Made by a program: the position numbers and the translations under genes | Notes under the pieces: model-generated | Seen by the model: only the letters and a program-made list of their open reading frames with translations | What the model was told of the DNA's origin: nothing | Database searches by the model: none | Shown: positions 44,760-54,121 of the stretch, piece after piece | Layout of the letters: every line of letters begins with the position of its first letter | How positions within the stretch are numbered: position 1 is the stretch's first letter | Source of the DNA: Rikenellaceae bacterium | Lineage (GTDB): Bacteria; Bacteroidota; Bacteroidia; Bacteroidales; Rikenellaceae | Assembly (NCBI GenBank): GCA_015060045.1 | Contig: SUZH01000003.1 | Coordinates: 1 to 64,000 of the forward strand | Direction: 5' to 3' | DNA length: 64,000 bases

Positions 44760-46229
44760 TTAAAGGGTTTCGTGTTGCAGGTTGCCCTCGACATAGATTG
44801 CCGAGAAGGGGCGCGACGGGCAGAGGTTTTCACACGCTCCGCAACCGATGCACTTCGTCGTATCGATCGAGGGGATGCGTTTACCATCCTTTTCGATCAT
44901 CTGAATTGCCCCCGTCGGGCAGTGACGCGCGCAGTTATCACACTTCACACCTTCCGTAGCGGGCAGGCAGTTCTCCTTCACCCAGACAGCACGACCGATC
45001 TGCTCCGAGGACTTCTCCTCGCGCGTGATGGGACGAATGGCACCCGTCGGGCAGACCTCCGCACACTTCGTACACTCGGGACGACAATACCCCTTCTCAT
45101 ACCCCATTTCGGGCTGCAGGAGGGTCATCACACCGCCCGAGGGGCGCAACACGCCATTCGGACAAGCCGTCACACAGAGCTGACAGGCGGTGCAGTGCTG
45201 CGTAAATCGCTTCCACGAACCGGCACCTGCAGGCACGATGGGCGTCTTGCGGACGGGATTCTTCTTATCGACGATCACCGCCAAGCCGCCATCCACCTTT
45301 TGGCGCTTCGCCTCGGCTGCAGCCGTTCCGGCCATCAAGGCAGCAACGGTCAGAAACTGACGACGCGACGAGTCGGTGTTTTCACTCTTTGCGATCACTT
45401 TTGTTGCTCTTTTGCGGGGCGCATAGCTCACTGCACCCTGCTTGCAGCTATCGATGCAATCGAAGCAAACCACGCAACGCGAGAGGTCAATTTCATGGGT
45501 TTTCTGGTTGATGCAGGCCGCCTTACAGTTACGGGCACAGAGGCCGCAACCGTTGCACTTCTCGGTATCGATCACGGGACGCAACCACGAATAGCGCGAC
45601 AGGAGTCCCAGTACCGTACCCACGGGGCAGACCGTATTGCACCACGTACGACCATTGCGCCAAGCCAGCACCGCCACCACGATAAGCGTAACGGCCGAGA
45701 GCCCTACCAACGCAGCCCCCTTCCACCAGATCTCCACCGTGTAGAAGGCGTAACTGCCACCTCGCTCAGCGAGCCATGCCAGGCCGTTATTGGCGAGTTG
45801 CCACAAGGGAGCAAAGAGCGTCGAAACGATACGACCAAAGGCGCTATACGGAGCAATCCAGGCAGCAATCTGCCCGACACCTGCCACCATCAGCGCCACA
45901 AACGCGGCCAAAAAACCGTAACGCAGCACCTGCTTGGCAGGCGAATAGGCGTAGCGATTTCGCTTGGCTTTACGCCCCAAGCGGGCAAAAAGATCCTGCA
46001 TCAGACCCAGCGGGCAGATCACCGAGCAATAAAGGCGTCCAAAGAGGAGCGTCAGTACCACCAGCACCGCCACCACACCGACATTCACAGCCAGCAAGGC
46101 AGGCAACAGCTGCACCTTGGCCACCCACCCCAGAAAGCGATGGGCCGTCCCCGTGAAATCGAGGAAAAGGAGTGTCGCTGCGACGAGCATCAACGCCGCC
46201 ACCACGACACGCAGTTTACGAAGGTTCAT
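44760..46229 (-). CDS. NapH-like membrane polyferredoxin fused to a Tat-type ferredoxin domain
   Basis: A 489-residue protein. The N-terminal half is NapH/NosR-like: about four membrane helices, CxxxCP motifs at 68-73 and 197-202, and two 4Fe-4S sets (Cys225-239 and 252-262). At 287-293 comes a second signal-like segment, S-S-R-R-Q-F-L, with a hydrophobic stretch and A-x-A, the pattern of a twin-arginine signal. The C-terminal part (340-470) has four more ferredoxin-type Cys sets, like NapG. It looks like a NapH-NapG fusion that could pass quinol electrons to the adjacent exported reductase. Acceptor and location of the second half are inferred. Confidence 0.85.
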   Translation of the reverse strand: MNLRKLRVVVAALMLVAATLLFLDFTGTAHRFLGWVAKVQLLPALLAVNVGVVAVLVVLTLLFGRLYCSVICPLGLMQDLFARLGRKAKRNRYAYSPAKQVLRYGFLAAFVALMVAGVGQIAAWIAPYSAFGRIVSTLFAPLWQLANNGLAWLAERGGSYAFYTVEIWWKGAALVGLSAVTLIVVAVLAWRNGRTWCNTVCPVGTVLGLLSRYSWLRPVIDTEKCNGCGLCARNCKAACINQKTHEIDLSRCVVCFDCIDSCKQGAVSYAPRKRATKVIAKSENTDSSRRQFLTVAALMAGTAAAEAKRQKVDGGLAVIVDKKNPVRKTPIVPAGAGSWKRFTQHCTACQLCVTACPNGVLRPSGGVMTLLQPEMGYEKGYCRPECTKCAEVCPTGAIRPITREEKSSEQIGRAVWVKENCLPATEGVKCDNCARHCPTGAIQMIEKDGKRIPSIDTTKCIGCGACENLCPSRPFSAIYVEGNLQHETL

Positions 46230-46255
46230 AGAAAAGTGTTTTGGGTTGTATTGAT

Positions 46256-46274
46256 TAGAAATCGGAAATTTCTA
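46256..46274. promoter_or_regulatory. Small inverted repeat between panB and the polyferredoxin gene
   Basis: TAGAAAT and ATTTCTA flank five bases within the 57-base gap. It could be a weak terminator or an operator; no promoter box is visible next to it. Confidence 0.25.
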
Positions 46275-46286
46275 ATTTTAATTCGT

Positions 46287-47105
46287 CTAATTCCACTGCT
46301 CGTCGGCATTGGGATACTCACCGCCGCGCACATCGGAAATGTAGTGCTCCACAGCCTCGGTCATCACCGTATGCAGGTCGGCATAGCGACGCAGGAATTT
46401 AGGCTTAAAGCCCTTGTTCATGCCCAGCATATCGTGCACTACGAGCACCTGACCGTCACACTCCGCACCGGCACCGATACCGATCGTCGGAATAGCGATC
46501 TCTTTCGTCACCTTTGCAGCCAGCGGTGCAGGGATCTTCTCCATTACCAGGGCAAAGCAACCCGCCTCGGCCAACAACCTGGCATCCTTCAACAACTTCG
46601 CAGCCTCAGCCTCCTCCTTGGCACGCAGTCCGTAGCCACCCAGCTGATGGATCGACTGCGGCGTCAGGCCCAGGTGACCCATCACGGGAATACCCGCAGC
46701 GATGATCTTTTGGATCGAGGGCAGCATCTCCTCACCGCCTTCGATCTTCACGCCATCGGCACCCGTCTCTTTCATGATGCGGATTGCCGCCTCGAGGGCC
46801 ACCTCCACATTGCCGCTGCACGTTCCGAAGGGCATATCGACCACCACGAAGGCACGCTCCACGCCACGCACCACCGACTTAGCGTGATAGATCATCTCGT
46901 CAAGCGTGATGGGGAGCGTCGTCGTATAACCGGCCATCACATTGGCCGCCGAGTCGCCCACCAAGATAATATCGATACCGGCCCCATCGACAATTTTGGC
47001 CATCGTATAATCATACGAAGTAAGCATGGCGATCTTCTCGCCCTGCTGTTTCATTTCAGCCAACGCCGTCGTTGTCACGGCGCGCACTTTACTTTCAACC
47101 GACAT
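46287..47105 (-). CDS. panB: 3-methyl-2-oxobutanoate hydroxymethyltransferase
   Basis: PanB makes ketopantoate for pantothenate and coenzyme A synthesis. The 272-residue protein has MLTSYDYTMAKIVDGAGIDIILVGDSAANV near the start (metal-binding Asp), the substrate loop VVVDMPFGTCSGN, GVKIEGGEE and GHLGLTPQSIHQLGGYG. Normal length. It has its own promoter, partly inside the end of the trmH-like gene. The downstream polyferredoxin gene may be read from it. Confidence 0.97.
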   Translation of the reverse strand: MSVESKVRAVTTTALAEMKQQGEKIAMLTSYDYTMAKIVDGAGIDIILVGDSAANVMAGYTTTLPITLDEMIYHAKSVVRGVERAFVVVDMPFGTCSGNVEVALEAAIRIMKETGADGVKIEGGEEMLPSIQKIIAAGIPVMGHLGLTPQSIHQLGGYGLRAKEEAEAAKLLKDARLLAEAGCFALVMEKIPAPLAAKVTKEIAIPTIGIGAGAECDGQVLVVHDMLGMNKGFKPKFLRRYADLHTVMTEAVEHYISDVRGGEYPNADEQWN

Positions 47106-47147
47106 AGTATTGTTTGTTAAGTTTCTGAAAAGATTCTTCTAAAAAGA

Positions 47148-47179
47148 CAAAGTTAATTATTTCGGCGCAATTTGGCAAA
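47148..47179 (-). promoter_or_regulatory. Promoter of panB, overlapping the SpoU gene end
   Basis: TAACTTTG (47155 to 47148) with TTTG (47179 to 47176) 20 bases upstream on the minus strand. The -33 element is inside the last codons of the methyltransferase gene. Confidence 0.75.
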
Positions 47180-47690
47180 AGAAATTCCACAAAACCACAC
47201 CACCCGACACCGAGACGTTGAGCGAATGTTTCGTGCCGATCTGCGGAATCTCGATCGCTCCATCCGCGAGGTCGACCACCTCCTGCGCCACGCCCTCCAC
47301 CTCATTGCCGAACACAAGGGCATATTTCACCCCCTCGTCGGCGCGAAAGTCGTTGAGCATCAGTGCCCCTTCGACCTGCTCAATCGAAAGGATACGATAC
47401 CCCTCTTCCTTGAGTTTTGTGACCGCATCGGCCGTCTTCGCGTGGTACTCCCACTCGACGGTCATCTCGGCGCCAAGGGCCGTTTTGTGGATATCGCGTG
47501 CCGGCGGAGTTGCCGTAATGCCGCACAGCAAGATTTTCTCCACGGCAAAGGCATCGCCCGTACGGAAAAATGAACCGACATTCTGCATCGAGCGCACATT
47601 GTCCAAGACCACCACTACGGGCATCTTCGCCATCGCCCCAAACTCCTCCACGGAGGGGCGCCTCAGCTCTTCATTGGTAATTTTTCGCAT
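47157..47690 (-). CDS. SpoU/TrmH-family RNA 2'-O-methyltransferase
   Basis: A 177-residue SPOUT-fold methyltransferase: [24 protein letters not shown] (motif 1), [15 protein letters not shown] (motif 2) and [24 protein letters not shown] (motif 3, knot). It methylates ribose in tRNA or rRNA, target unknown. The ATG at 47690 was chosen because the next upstream start codon (47714) lies inside the -7 box at 47719-47712. Confidence 0.92.
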   Translation of the reverse strand: MRKITNEELRRPSVEEFGAMAKMPVVVVLDNVRSMQNVGSFFRTGDAFAVEKILLCGITATPPARDIHKTALGAEMTVEWEYHAKTADAVTKLKEEGYRILSIEQVEGALMLNDFRADEGVKYALVFGNEVEGVAQEVVDLADGAIEIPQIGTKHSLNVSVSGGVVLWNFFCQIAPK

Positions 47691-47711
47691 ATCAAAAGTG
47701 ATTCTTGGCCA

Positions 47712-47719
47712 CAAAAGTA
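47712..47719 (-). promoter_or_regulatory. -7 box of the SpoU methyltransferase gene
   Basis: TACTTTTG on the minus strand matches TAnnTTTG about 20 bases before the ATG at 47690 and excludes the upstream start at 47714. Confidence 0.6.
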
Positions 47720-47741
47720 CATAAAATTAAAATCTTTTCCC

Positions 47742-47749
47742 TATTTTTG
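47742..47749 (+). promoter_or_regulatory. -7 box of glnS
   Basis: TATTTTTG matches TAnnTTTG, 43 bases before the start codon. A clear -33 element was not found. Confidence 0.5.
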
Positions 47750-47792
47750 TCGGTCGAACCTCAATCGAAAATCAAAAATAACAAGACAAGAT

Positions 47793-49475
<1,683 letters not shown>

Positions 49476-49507
49476 ATTCAGAATTCAAAATTAAGAATTA
49501 TAGGATG

Positions 49508-49545
49508 AAGGGGAGGGTGAGCTAAAAGTTCCACCTCCCCTTTTC
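49508..49545 (+). terminator. Terminator after glnS
   Basis: AAGGGGAGG pairs with CCTCCCCTT, followed by TTTTC. It lies about 35 bases past the stop codon. Confidence 0.75.
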
Positions 49546-49561
49546 TTTCACACCGACCGCT

Positions 49562-50023
49562 ATGCGTAACACAATTCTACTCCTCGCCCTGATTGCCTTA
49601 ATCGGCCTGATTCCCTGGATGGTGAGCCGCAACAGCCACACGGCCACCGTCAGCGGTTCCTTTCCCGACGAACTGACGGGCGTGGATTATAGCTGGGTCT
49701 ATCTGCGCGATGAGCAAGGCGTACTCGACTCCTGCGTCGTGAGTGAGAATCGCTTTAAGCTACAGACGGAGGTTGCCCAACGCCAACTCGCAGCCACGGT
49801 CGAGATTCCCTGTTGCAGCCTGACGCAACACGTAACACTGCGCCCCGACCATGAGATTGCTCTCCGCGTATCGCTCGACGAATACTACCGCAAAAAGGCA
49901 GAGATGACCGCCATCGAGACGATGGCCCGCCTCGACAAAAACGGCATCTCGCTCCCCGACTCCACCTGGAGGATGTTGCGCGACTCGCTGGTCCAAGCCC
50001 TCATCGAGCTACAACACGAATAA
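49562..50023 (+). CDS. Small membrane-anchored or exported protein of unknown function
   Basis: A 153-residue protein. Residues 4-22 are hydrophobic (signal or anchor), followed by a beta-rich stretch (ATVSGSFPDELTGVDYSWVYLRDEQG) reminiscent of the DUF4369 beta-sandwich that often precedes thioredoxin domains, and then a helical charged C-terminus. There is no thioredoxin domain here. It lies alone between two terminators, only 16 bases after the glnS terminator. No function can be assigned. Confidence 0.7.
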   Translation: MRNTILLLALIALIGLIPWMVSRNSHTATVSGSFPDELTGVDYSWVYLRDEQGVLDSCVVSENRFKLQTEVAQRQLAATVEIPCCSLTQHVTLRPDHEIALRVSLDEYYRKKAEMTAIETMARLDKNGISLPDSTWRMLRDSLVQALIELQHE

Positions 50024-50030
50024 AAAAAAG

Positions 50031-50061
50031 AAAAGAGGAGAGTTCCACACCCTCCTCTTTT
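50031..50061. terminator. Bidirectional terminator between small anchored protein and GT2
   Basis: AAAAGAGGAG pairs with CTCCTCTTTT across an 11-base loop, with A-rich and T-rich flanks. Confidence 0.8.
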
Positions 50062-51093
50062 TTATTGCTCCTTCGGTAATCGCAAGAGCGATGTACGTCG
50101 TTTGCCGATCGCATAACACCACAAGATCGACCCGCGATAAATCGTCCGCGACTCCCTTTTAACCTTTGCGCGCACCTCACGGCGCTTCTCGCACAGCCGT
50201 CCATACGATCCCAGGAATTCCCACCAAGCCTGAAATACTGCCTTGAAATTGGCCGTATGCCCTTGCAGCAGATAGCTCAATGCCGCCATCAAATCAAGTG
50301 CGGGGCGCAACACAGCCACCACCGCCAGCTGTTGCCACGGTGCACATTTAAGGAGCATGGCGAGGTTATTTCGGTGGTTAAGCAGAATCTTACGCGGTGA
50401 ATCGGTCGCCAACGTACCTCCACCGAGGTGATAGACCACACTTAGCGGCACGATACGGATCCGCCACCCCTCGAGCTGCATGCGCCACGAGAGGTCGATC
50501 TCCTCCATATGAGCAAAGAAGTCGCCATCAAAACCACCCATCGCACGGAACGTAGCCAAACGACAACAATAGGCTGCCCCCGAAACCCAGAACAGATCAC
50601 GCTCGTCGTCATACTGCCCTGTATCCTCCTCTATCGCGCGTAACACGCGTCCGCGACAGAAGGGATAACCCAGAAAGTCGATATAACCACCCGCCGCACC
50701 GGCATACTCAAACTCCTCACGACACTCCGCATAGCGTAGTTTCGGGGCACAAGCCGCCACTTCGGGGTTTTCGTCCAGGCAGCGAATAAGCGGCTCGATC
50801 CACCCTCTCGGAGTCTCCACATCGGAGTTCAGCAATACGACATACTCCGCCTCCACCTCCTGCAGGGCGCGGTTGTAGCCCTCGGCAAAACCGTAGTTGT
50901 GATCCAGGCAGACCAGCTCCACCATCGGGAATTCCTGCCGCACATAGTTTAACGACCGATCCGTCGAGCCGTTGTCAGCCACCACCACGGTAACCCCGTC
51001 GAGCCCTTCGATCGACTCCACCACCGAAGGCAGGAAGCGCTTCAAGTGAGCCTCCCCGTTCCAATTCAGTATGACAATCTTCGTGGTGGTCAT
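50062..51093 (-). CDS. Family 2 glycosyltransferase
   Basis: A 343-residue GT-A fold enzyme. The N-terminus KIVILNWNGEAHLKRFLPSV and VVVADNGSTDRS bind the nucleotide-sugar, VVLLNSDVETPRGWIE is the metal-binding DxD-type site, and SWRMQLEGWRIRIVPLSVVYHLGGGT matches the catalytic region of rhamnosyltransferase-like GT2. Hydrophobic segments after residue 250 could be membrane-associated. It overlaps the LpxL-like gene by one base and is the last gene of the operon, which points to lipid A, LPS or another envelope glycan. Confidence 0.92.
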   Translation of the reverse strand: MTTTKIVILNWNGEAHLKRFLPSVVESIEGLDGVTVVVADNGSTDRSLNYVRQEFPMVELVCLDHNYGFAEGYNRALQEVEAEYVVLLNSDVETPRGWIEPLIRCLDENPEVAACAPKLRYAECREEFEYAGAAGGYIDFLGYPFCRGRVLRAIEEDTGQYDDERDLFWVSGAAYCCRLATFRAMGGFDGDFFAHMEEIDLSWRMQLEGWRIRIVPLSVVYHLGGGTLATDSPRKILLNHRNNLAMLLKCAPWQQLAVVAVLRPALDLMAALSYLLQGHTANFKAVFQAWWEFLGSYGRLCEKRREVRAKVKRESRTIYRGSILWCYAIGKRRTSLLRLPKEQ

Positions 51094-52010
51094 TACTTTT
51101 TCTTATGTTTCCAACGACGATGCGACCACATCCACAATTCGGGTGCCTCGACGATCATCTGCTCCAAACGGCGCACATATCGCTCCGTAATCGCATGTTT
51201 CTCGACCTCCTCTTTACCATCGTAGATCATATGAAATTCCATCTCATAACGGCCACGGCCTACGCGGAACATCGGTGCGAAATAGACCGGCATGTGGTAC
51301 CGCGTAGCCAACTGCTCGCCGCCATCGAAAAAGACCGAATCCTGATTCAGGAAACGGAACCAATGAGTATCCTCGTTGACAGGGATATTGGGGTGCTGAT
51401 CGGCAATCAGACCCATCGCCATCTTGCGACCTCGAACACCCTCCTTGAAGTGCGTCAGTAGGAAACGCATCGACTCCTTCTTCTGTACGGGGGTCGAATA
51501 GGCTGTGGTACGCAGACGCTGATAGAACAGATCGACCACCTTCGAGCGCAGCTGGTGATAGATGCCGAGCGACTCATGGGTCGGATCCTCCATCGTCCAA
51601 AAGGCACCCAGCTCCCACAATCCGTGATGGGCAAAGAGGACGATGATATGCTCATCGGGCATCGCCGCCTTCATCTCCTTAAAGTTACGCAGACGGAAAT
51701 AACGACGAATCTTTTGATCGGTCAGATGTGCCATATTGAACGTACCGATAAAGACCTCGGCTAGGTTGTGGTAGAAGCCTCGCTTGATCCGTTTCAGCTC
51801 CTCCTCGCTCTTTTCGGGAAACGATCGACGCAGGTTCTCCATCACCACCTTTTGGCGGTAATGCGCAACGTGGCAGAGCAGGAAATAGAGCATCGGCTCC
51901 ACCACATAAAACTTAAACCAATAAGGCAGGATGGCAAATCCCTTCGCTCCCCACCACAGCAACTCGAGGCCTATGCGCTGGCCCCACGAGAGATCTTCAA
52001 GTTTAATCAT
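51093..52010 (-). CDS. LpxL/HtrB-like lysophospholipid or lipid A acyltransferase
   Basis: A 305-residue membrane-associated acyltransferase with an N-terminal hydrophobic region (about 12-45) and the catalytic H-x4-E motif in LFAHHGLWELG near residue 128. The block PVYFAPMFRVGRGRYEMEFHMI and the C-terminal APELWMWSHRRWKHK are typical of the LpxL/LpxM family, which adds secondary acyl chains to lipid A. It overlaps rsmI by 8 bases and the GT2 gene by one. Confidence 0.92.
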   Translation of the reverse strand: MIKLEDLSWGQRIGLELLWWGAKGFAILPYWFKFYVVEPMLYFLLCHVAHYRQKVVMENLRRSFPEKSEEELKRIKRGFYHNLAEVFIGTFNMAHLTDQKIRRYFRLRNFKEMKAAMPDEHIIVLFAHHGLWELGAFWTMEDPTHESLGIYHQLRSKVVDLFYQRLRTTAYSTPVQKKESMRFLLTHFKEGVRGRKMAMGLIADQHPNIPVNEDTHWFRFLNQDSVFFDGGEQLATRYHMPVYFAPMFRVGRGRYEMEFHMIYDGKEEVEKHAITERYVRRLEQMIVEAPELWMWSHRRWKHKKK

Positions 52011-52716
52011 CGTCTTCAGTTTCGGTTATTTCGTGCTTGCCCTTGCGCGGCTTACCCGCCACAACCAGGACAAACTCGCCTTTGGGCTCATGCGCGCGGA
52101 AATGCTCAAGCACCTCGGCAATCGTACCGCGTACGGTCTCCTCGAACTTCTTGGTCAGCTCGCGCGATACGCTGATCGGACGGTCCTCACCAAAGAATTC
52201 GGCAAACTGCTCCAAGCATTTCACGACGCGGTAAGGCGACTCGTAGAAAATCATCGTGCGCTCCTCCTCGCGACAACGCTCCAGGTGCTTCATACGCCCC
52301 TTTTTCTGAGGCAGAAAGCCCTCGAAGCAGAAGCGATCACACGGGAAACCGCTGTTGACCAGCGCCGGAATCAAGGCCGTAGCGCCGGGCAGGGTCTCCA
52401 CCTCGATTCCCTGCTCAACACAGGTGCGCACAAGCAAGAAACCAGGATCGGAGATACCGGGTGTTCCGGCATCCGACACCAGGGCCACATTCTGCCCCGC
52501 AGCAACCGTCTCCATGAAGAACTGGGCCGTGGCGTGTTCGTTGAATTTATGGTGCGATTTGAGGGGCTTTTCGATCCCCAAATGGCGCAACAGGAAGGAG
52601 GTCGTACGTGTATCCTCGGCCAGAATCAGATCGACCGAGCGCAGCACCTCCACGGCACGCAGCGTAATATCGTCCAGATTGCCGATCGGAGTCGGCACCA
52701 AATAGAGTTTAGCCAT
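52003..52716 (-). CDS. rsmI: 16S rRNA (cytidine(1402)-2'-O)-methyltransferase
   Basis: A 237-residue tetrapyrrole-methylase-fold enzyme that methylates the ribose of C1402 in the decoding site. Characteristic blocks are LYLVPTPIGNLDDITLRA, AEDTRTTSFLLRHLGI, VALVSDAGTPGISDPG and FYESPYRVVKCL. Normal length. It begins 5 bases after the acidic protein gene and overlaps the acyltransferase gene. Confidence 0.97.
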   Translation of the reverse strand: MAKLYLVPTPIGNLDDITLRAVEVLRSVDLILAEDTRTTSFLLRHLGIEKPLKSHHKFNEHATAQFFMETVAAGQNVALVSDAGTPGISDPGFLLVRTCVEQGIEVETLPGATALIPALVNSGFPCDRFCFEGFLPQKKGRMKHLERCREEERTMIFYESPYRVVKCLEQFAEFFGEDRPISVSRELTKKFEETVRGTIAEVLEHFRAHEPKGEFVLVVAGKPRKGKHEITETEDDD

Positions 52717-52721
52717 GCCGT

Positions 52722-53990
52722 CTATTGTTCTTCAAATTTACGTTCCAGAAGCTCCAACATCAACTTCGCACCGTCCGAATTGGGATTCCAGGCAAAGTGT
52801 TCGGCGATGTAGATCATGCAGTCGTCGAAGTTGTCAAATTCGTTGAGTTTGCGGATCGTAATCTCGTAGAGCGAACCATTTCCGCCAAAGAGGTCACGAA
52901 TAAGCAGGAACTTATCGTTCAAACCCACGGCACGACGCAGGTCCGTCACGCGCGGGCGCAGATCATTGACCGTCTGACGGGCTGCCAACTGATCACCCAA
53001 CGTCTGCTGCGGGCGAATCGCCTCACCCAGCACAGTAGGCTCTTCGATCGTCGGTTGCTCGATCGTCGGAAGTTCGGCAGGATTCTCCTCCTCGACAGGC
53101 TCTTCATCGATGGTCTCCTCCGCAACCTTTTCCTCGAGGATTTCCTCCTCGACAAGCTCCTCGACCACCTCTTCGGCCGACTCTTCCAGCTCCTCCTCCG
53201 AGATCTCGATCACCTCCTCGGGATCGGCATCCTCCTCCACGGGCAGAATCAGCGAATCGACCTGCTCGGTCGACTCCTCGGCAGGTTCGCGCTCGATCGC
53301 CGCACGCTCCTCTACCATCGGTTCAGGCTCGGGCTCAACGATCGGCGCAGGGCTCTTCTCCTCCTCTTCGGGGGCATCGTAGAGCGACATGATGACGCGC
53401 TGCTTGCGACGATGACGATCCTCTGCCGGTTCATCCCCAAAGAGTGTTGCAAAGGGATTCGGCGCGCTTTTCTCCACGGGCTTTTCGGGTTCGGGTGTCA
53501 CGATCGGCTCGGGTTCAGCCTTCGGCTCCTCCACGATCGGTTCGGGTTCAATTTCCGGTTTCTCCTCAGGCACAGCAATCGGTTCTTCCTCGGCAATCGG
53601 CTCGACAACCTCCTCGGTTGCAGACTCCTCAGCCATCGGTATCTCTTCCATCTCCGGCTCACCCATCGTTTCCTCCTCCGAGGCAGCAAACTCCTCCACG
53701 GGGCTGATAGCATCGAGCGAGAAGAAATCCTCCCCCTCCAGGGCAAAAGGCTCGCTCTCGATCGGCTCCTCCTCCACAGGTGCAGGCTCCTCGGCGGGCA
53801 ATGCCGCAAAAGGTGCTACGGGCTCTACATCGGGATGGCTCTCCAGCCCGAAGCGCACCGCTTCATAGAGATCTCTCAGACGAGCCAGCACCAACTCGCG
53901 TTCGATGGTCGTTATCTCATCCGCATGCTGCCAACCATTGACCAACAAGCTCAACCGCTGCAGCTCGGCTTGCAAAGTTTTCAATTCCAT
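52722..53990 (-). CDS. Acidic Glu/Pro-rich low-complexity protein
   Basis: A 422-residue protein in three parts: a helical N-terminus (1-60, LQRLSLLVNGWQHADEITTIERELVL), a very long Glu-, Pro- and Val-rich tract (about 60-320) with recurring EEEPI/EPEPIV/EEVVE units, and a conserved-looking C-terminal helical domain (about 325-422, LRRAVGLNDKFLLIRDLFGGNG...). The C-terminal part resembles a domain seen in other Bacteroidetes hypothetical proteins. There is no signal peptide. It heads the rsmI-LpxL-GT2 operon. The acidic tract may act as a flexible or polyelectrolyte linker; function unknown. Confidence 0.8.
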   Translation of the reverse strand: MELKTLQAELQRLSLLVNGWQHADEITTIERELVLARLRDLYEAVRFGLESHPDVEPVAPFAALPAEEPAPVEEEPIESEPFALEGEDFFSLDAISPVEEFAASEEETMGEPEMEEIPMAEESATEEVVEPIAEEEPIAVPEEKPEIEPEPIVEEPKAEPEPIVTPEPEKPVEKSAPNPFATLFGDEPAEDRHRRKQRVIMSLYDAPEEEEKSPAPIVEPEPEPMVEERAAIEREPAEESTEQVDSLILPVEEDADPEEVIEISEEELEESAEEVVEELVEEEILEEKVAEETIDEEPVEEENPAELPTIEQPTIEEPTVLGEAIRPQQTLGDQLAARQTVNDLRPRVTDLRRAVGLNDKFLLIRDLFGGNGSLYEITIRKLNEFDNFDDCMIYIAEHFAWNPNSDGAKLMLELLERKFEEQ

Positions 53991-54016
53991 AGTTCAGGTA
54001 TGTTTATAGCATGGGA

Positions 54017-54024
54017 CAAATATA
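54017..54024 (-). promoter_or_regulatory. -7 box of the acidic protein operon
   Basis: TATATTTG on the minus strand matches TAnnTTTG, 27 bases before the start codon. The -33 element is uncertain. Confidence 0.5.
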
Positions 54025-54039
54025 GTGATTTTTATTCGG

Positions 54040-54063
54040 AAAACCCGCTTGCAAAAACGGGTT
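54040..54063. promoter_or_regulatory. Inverted repeat overlapping the pectin operon promoter
   Basis: AAACCCG and CGGGTTT flank a 10-base spacer (54041-54047 and 54058-54064 approximately). The repeat covers the -33 element of the GH105 promoter, so it could be a repressor or activator site. Confidence 0.4.
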
Positions 54064-54079
54064 TATTTACTTAAATTTG
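54049..54079 (+). promoter_or_regulatory. Promoter of the pectin degradation operon
   Basis: TTG at 54049-54051 and TAAATTTG at 54072-54079 are 20 bases apart. The start codon chosen for the GH105 gene is 43 bases downstream. Confidence 0.75.
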
Positions 54080-54121
54080 TATTTTAATACAAACCTTACC
54101 GTGAACCAATCGCTCAATACC

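Noticed and set aside
44747..44887. N-terminal extension of the aldo/keto reductase to 44887
   Set aside because: It would overlap the polyferredoxin gene by over 120 bases and would bury the twin-arginine signal inside the protein.
44643..47120. 825-codon open frame antisense to the reductase, polyferredoxin and panB genes
   Set aside because: It spans three genes and two intergenic gaps on the other strand and shows no domain, signal or promoter.
53010..53760. Possible tandem DNA repeat or CRISPR-like array
   Set aside because: The recurrent CTCCTC/TCGGGT units are the coding sequence of the acidic Glu/Pro tract; there are no regular spacers.
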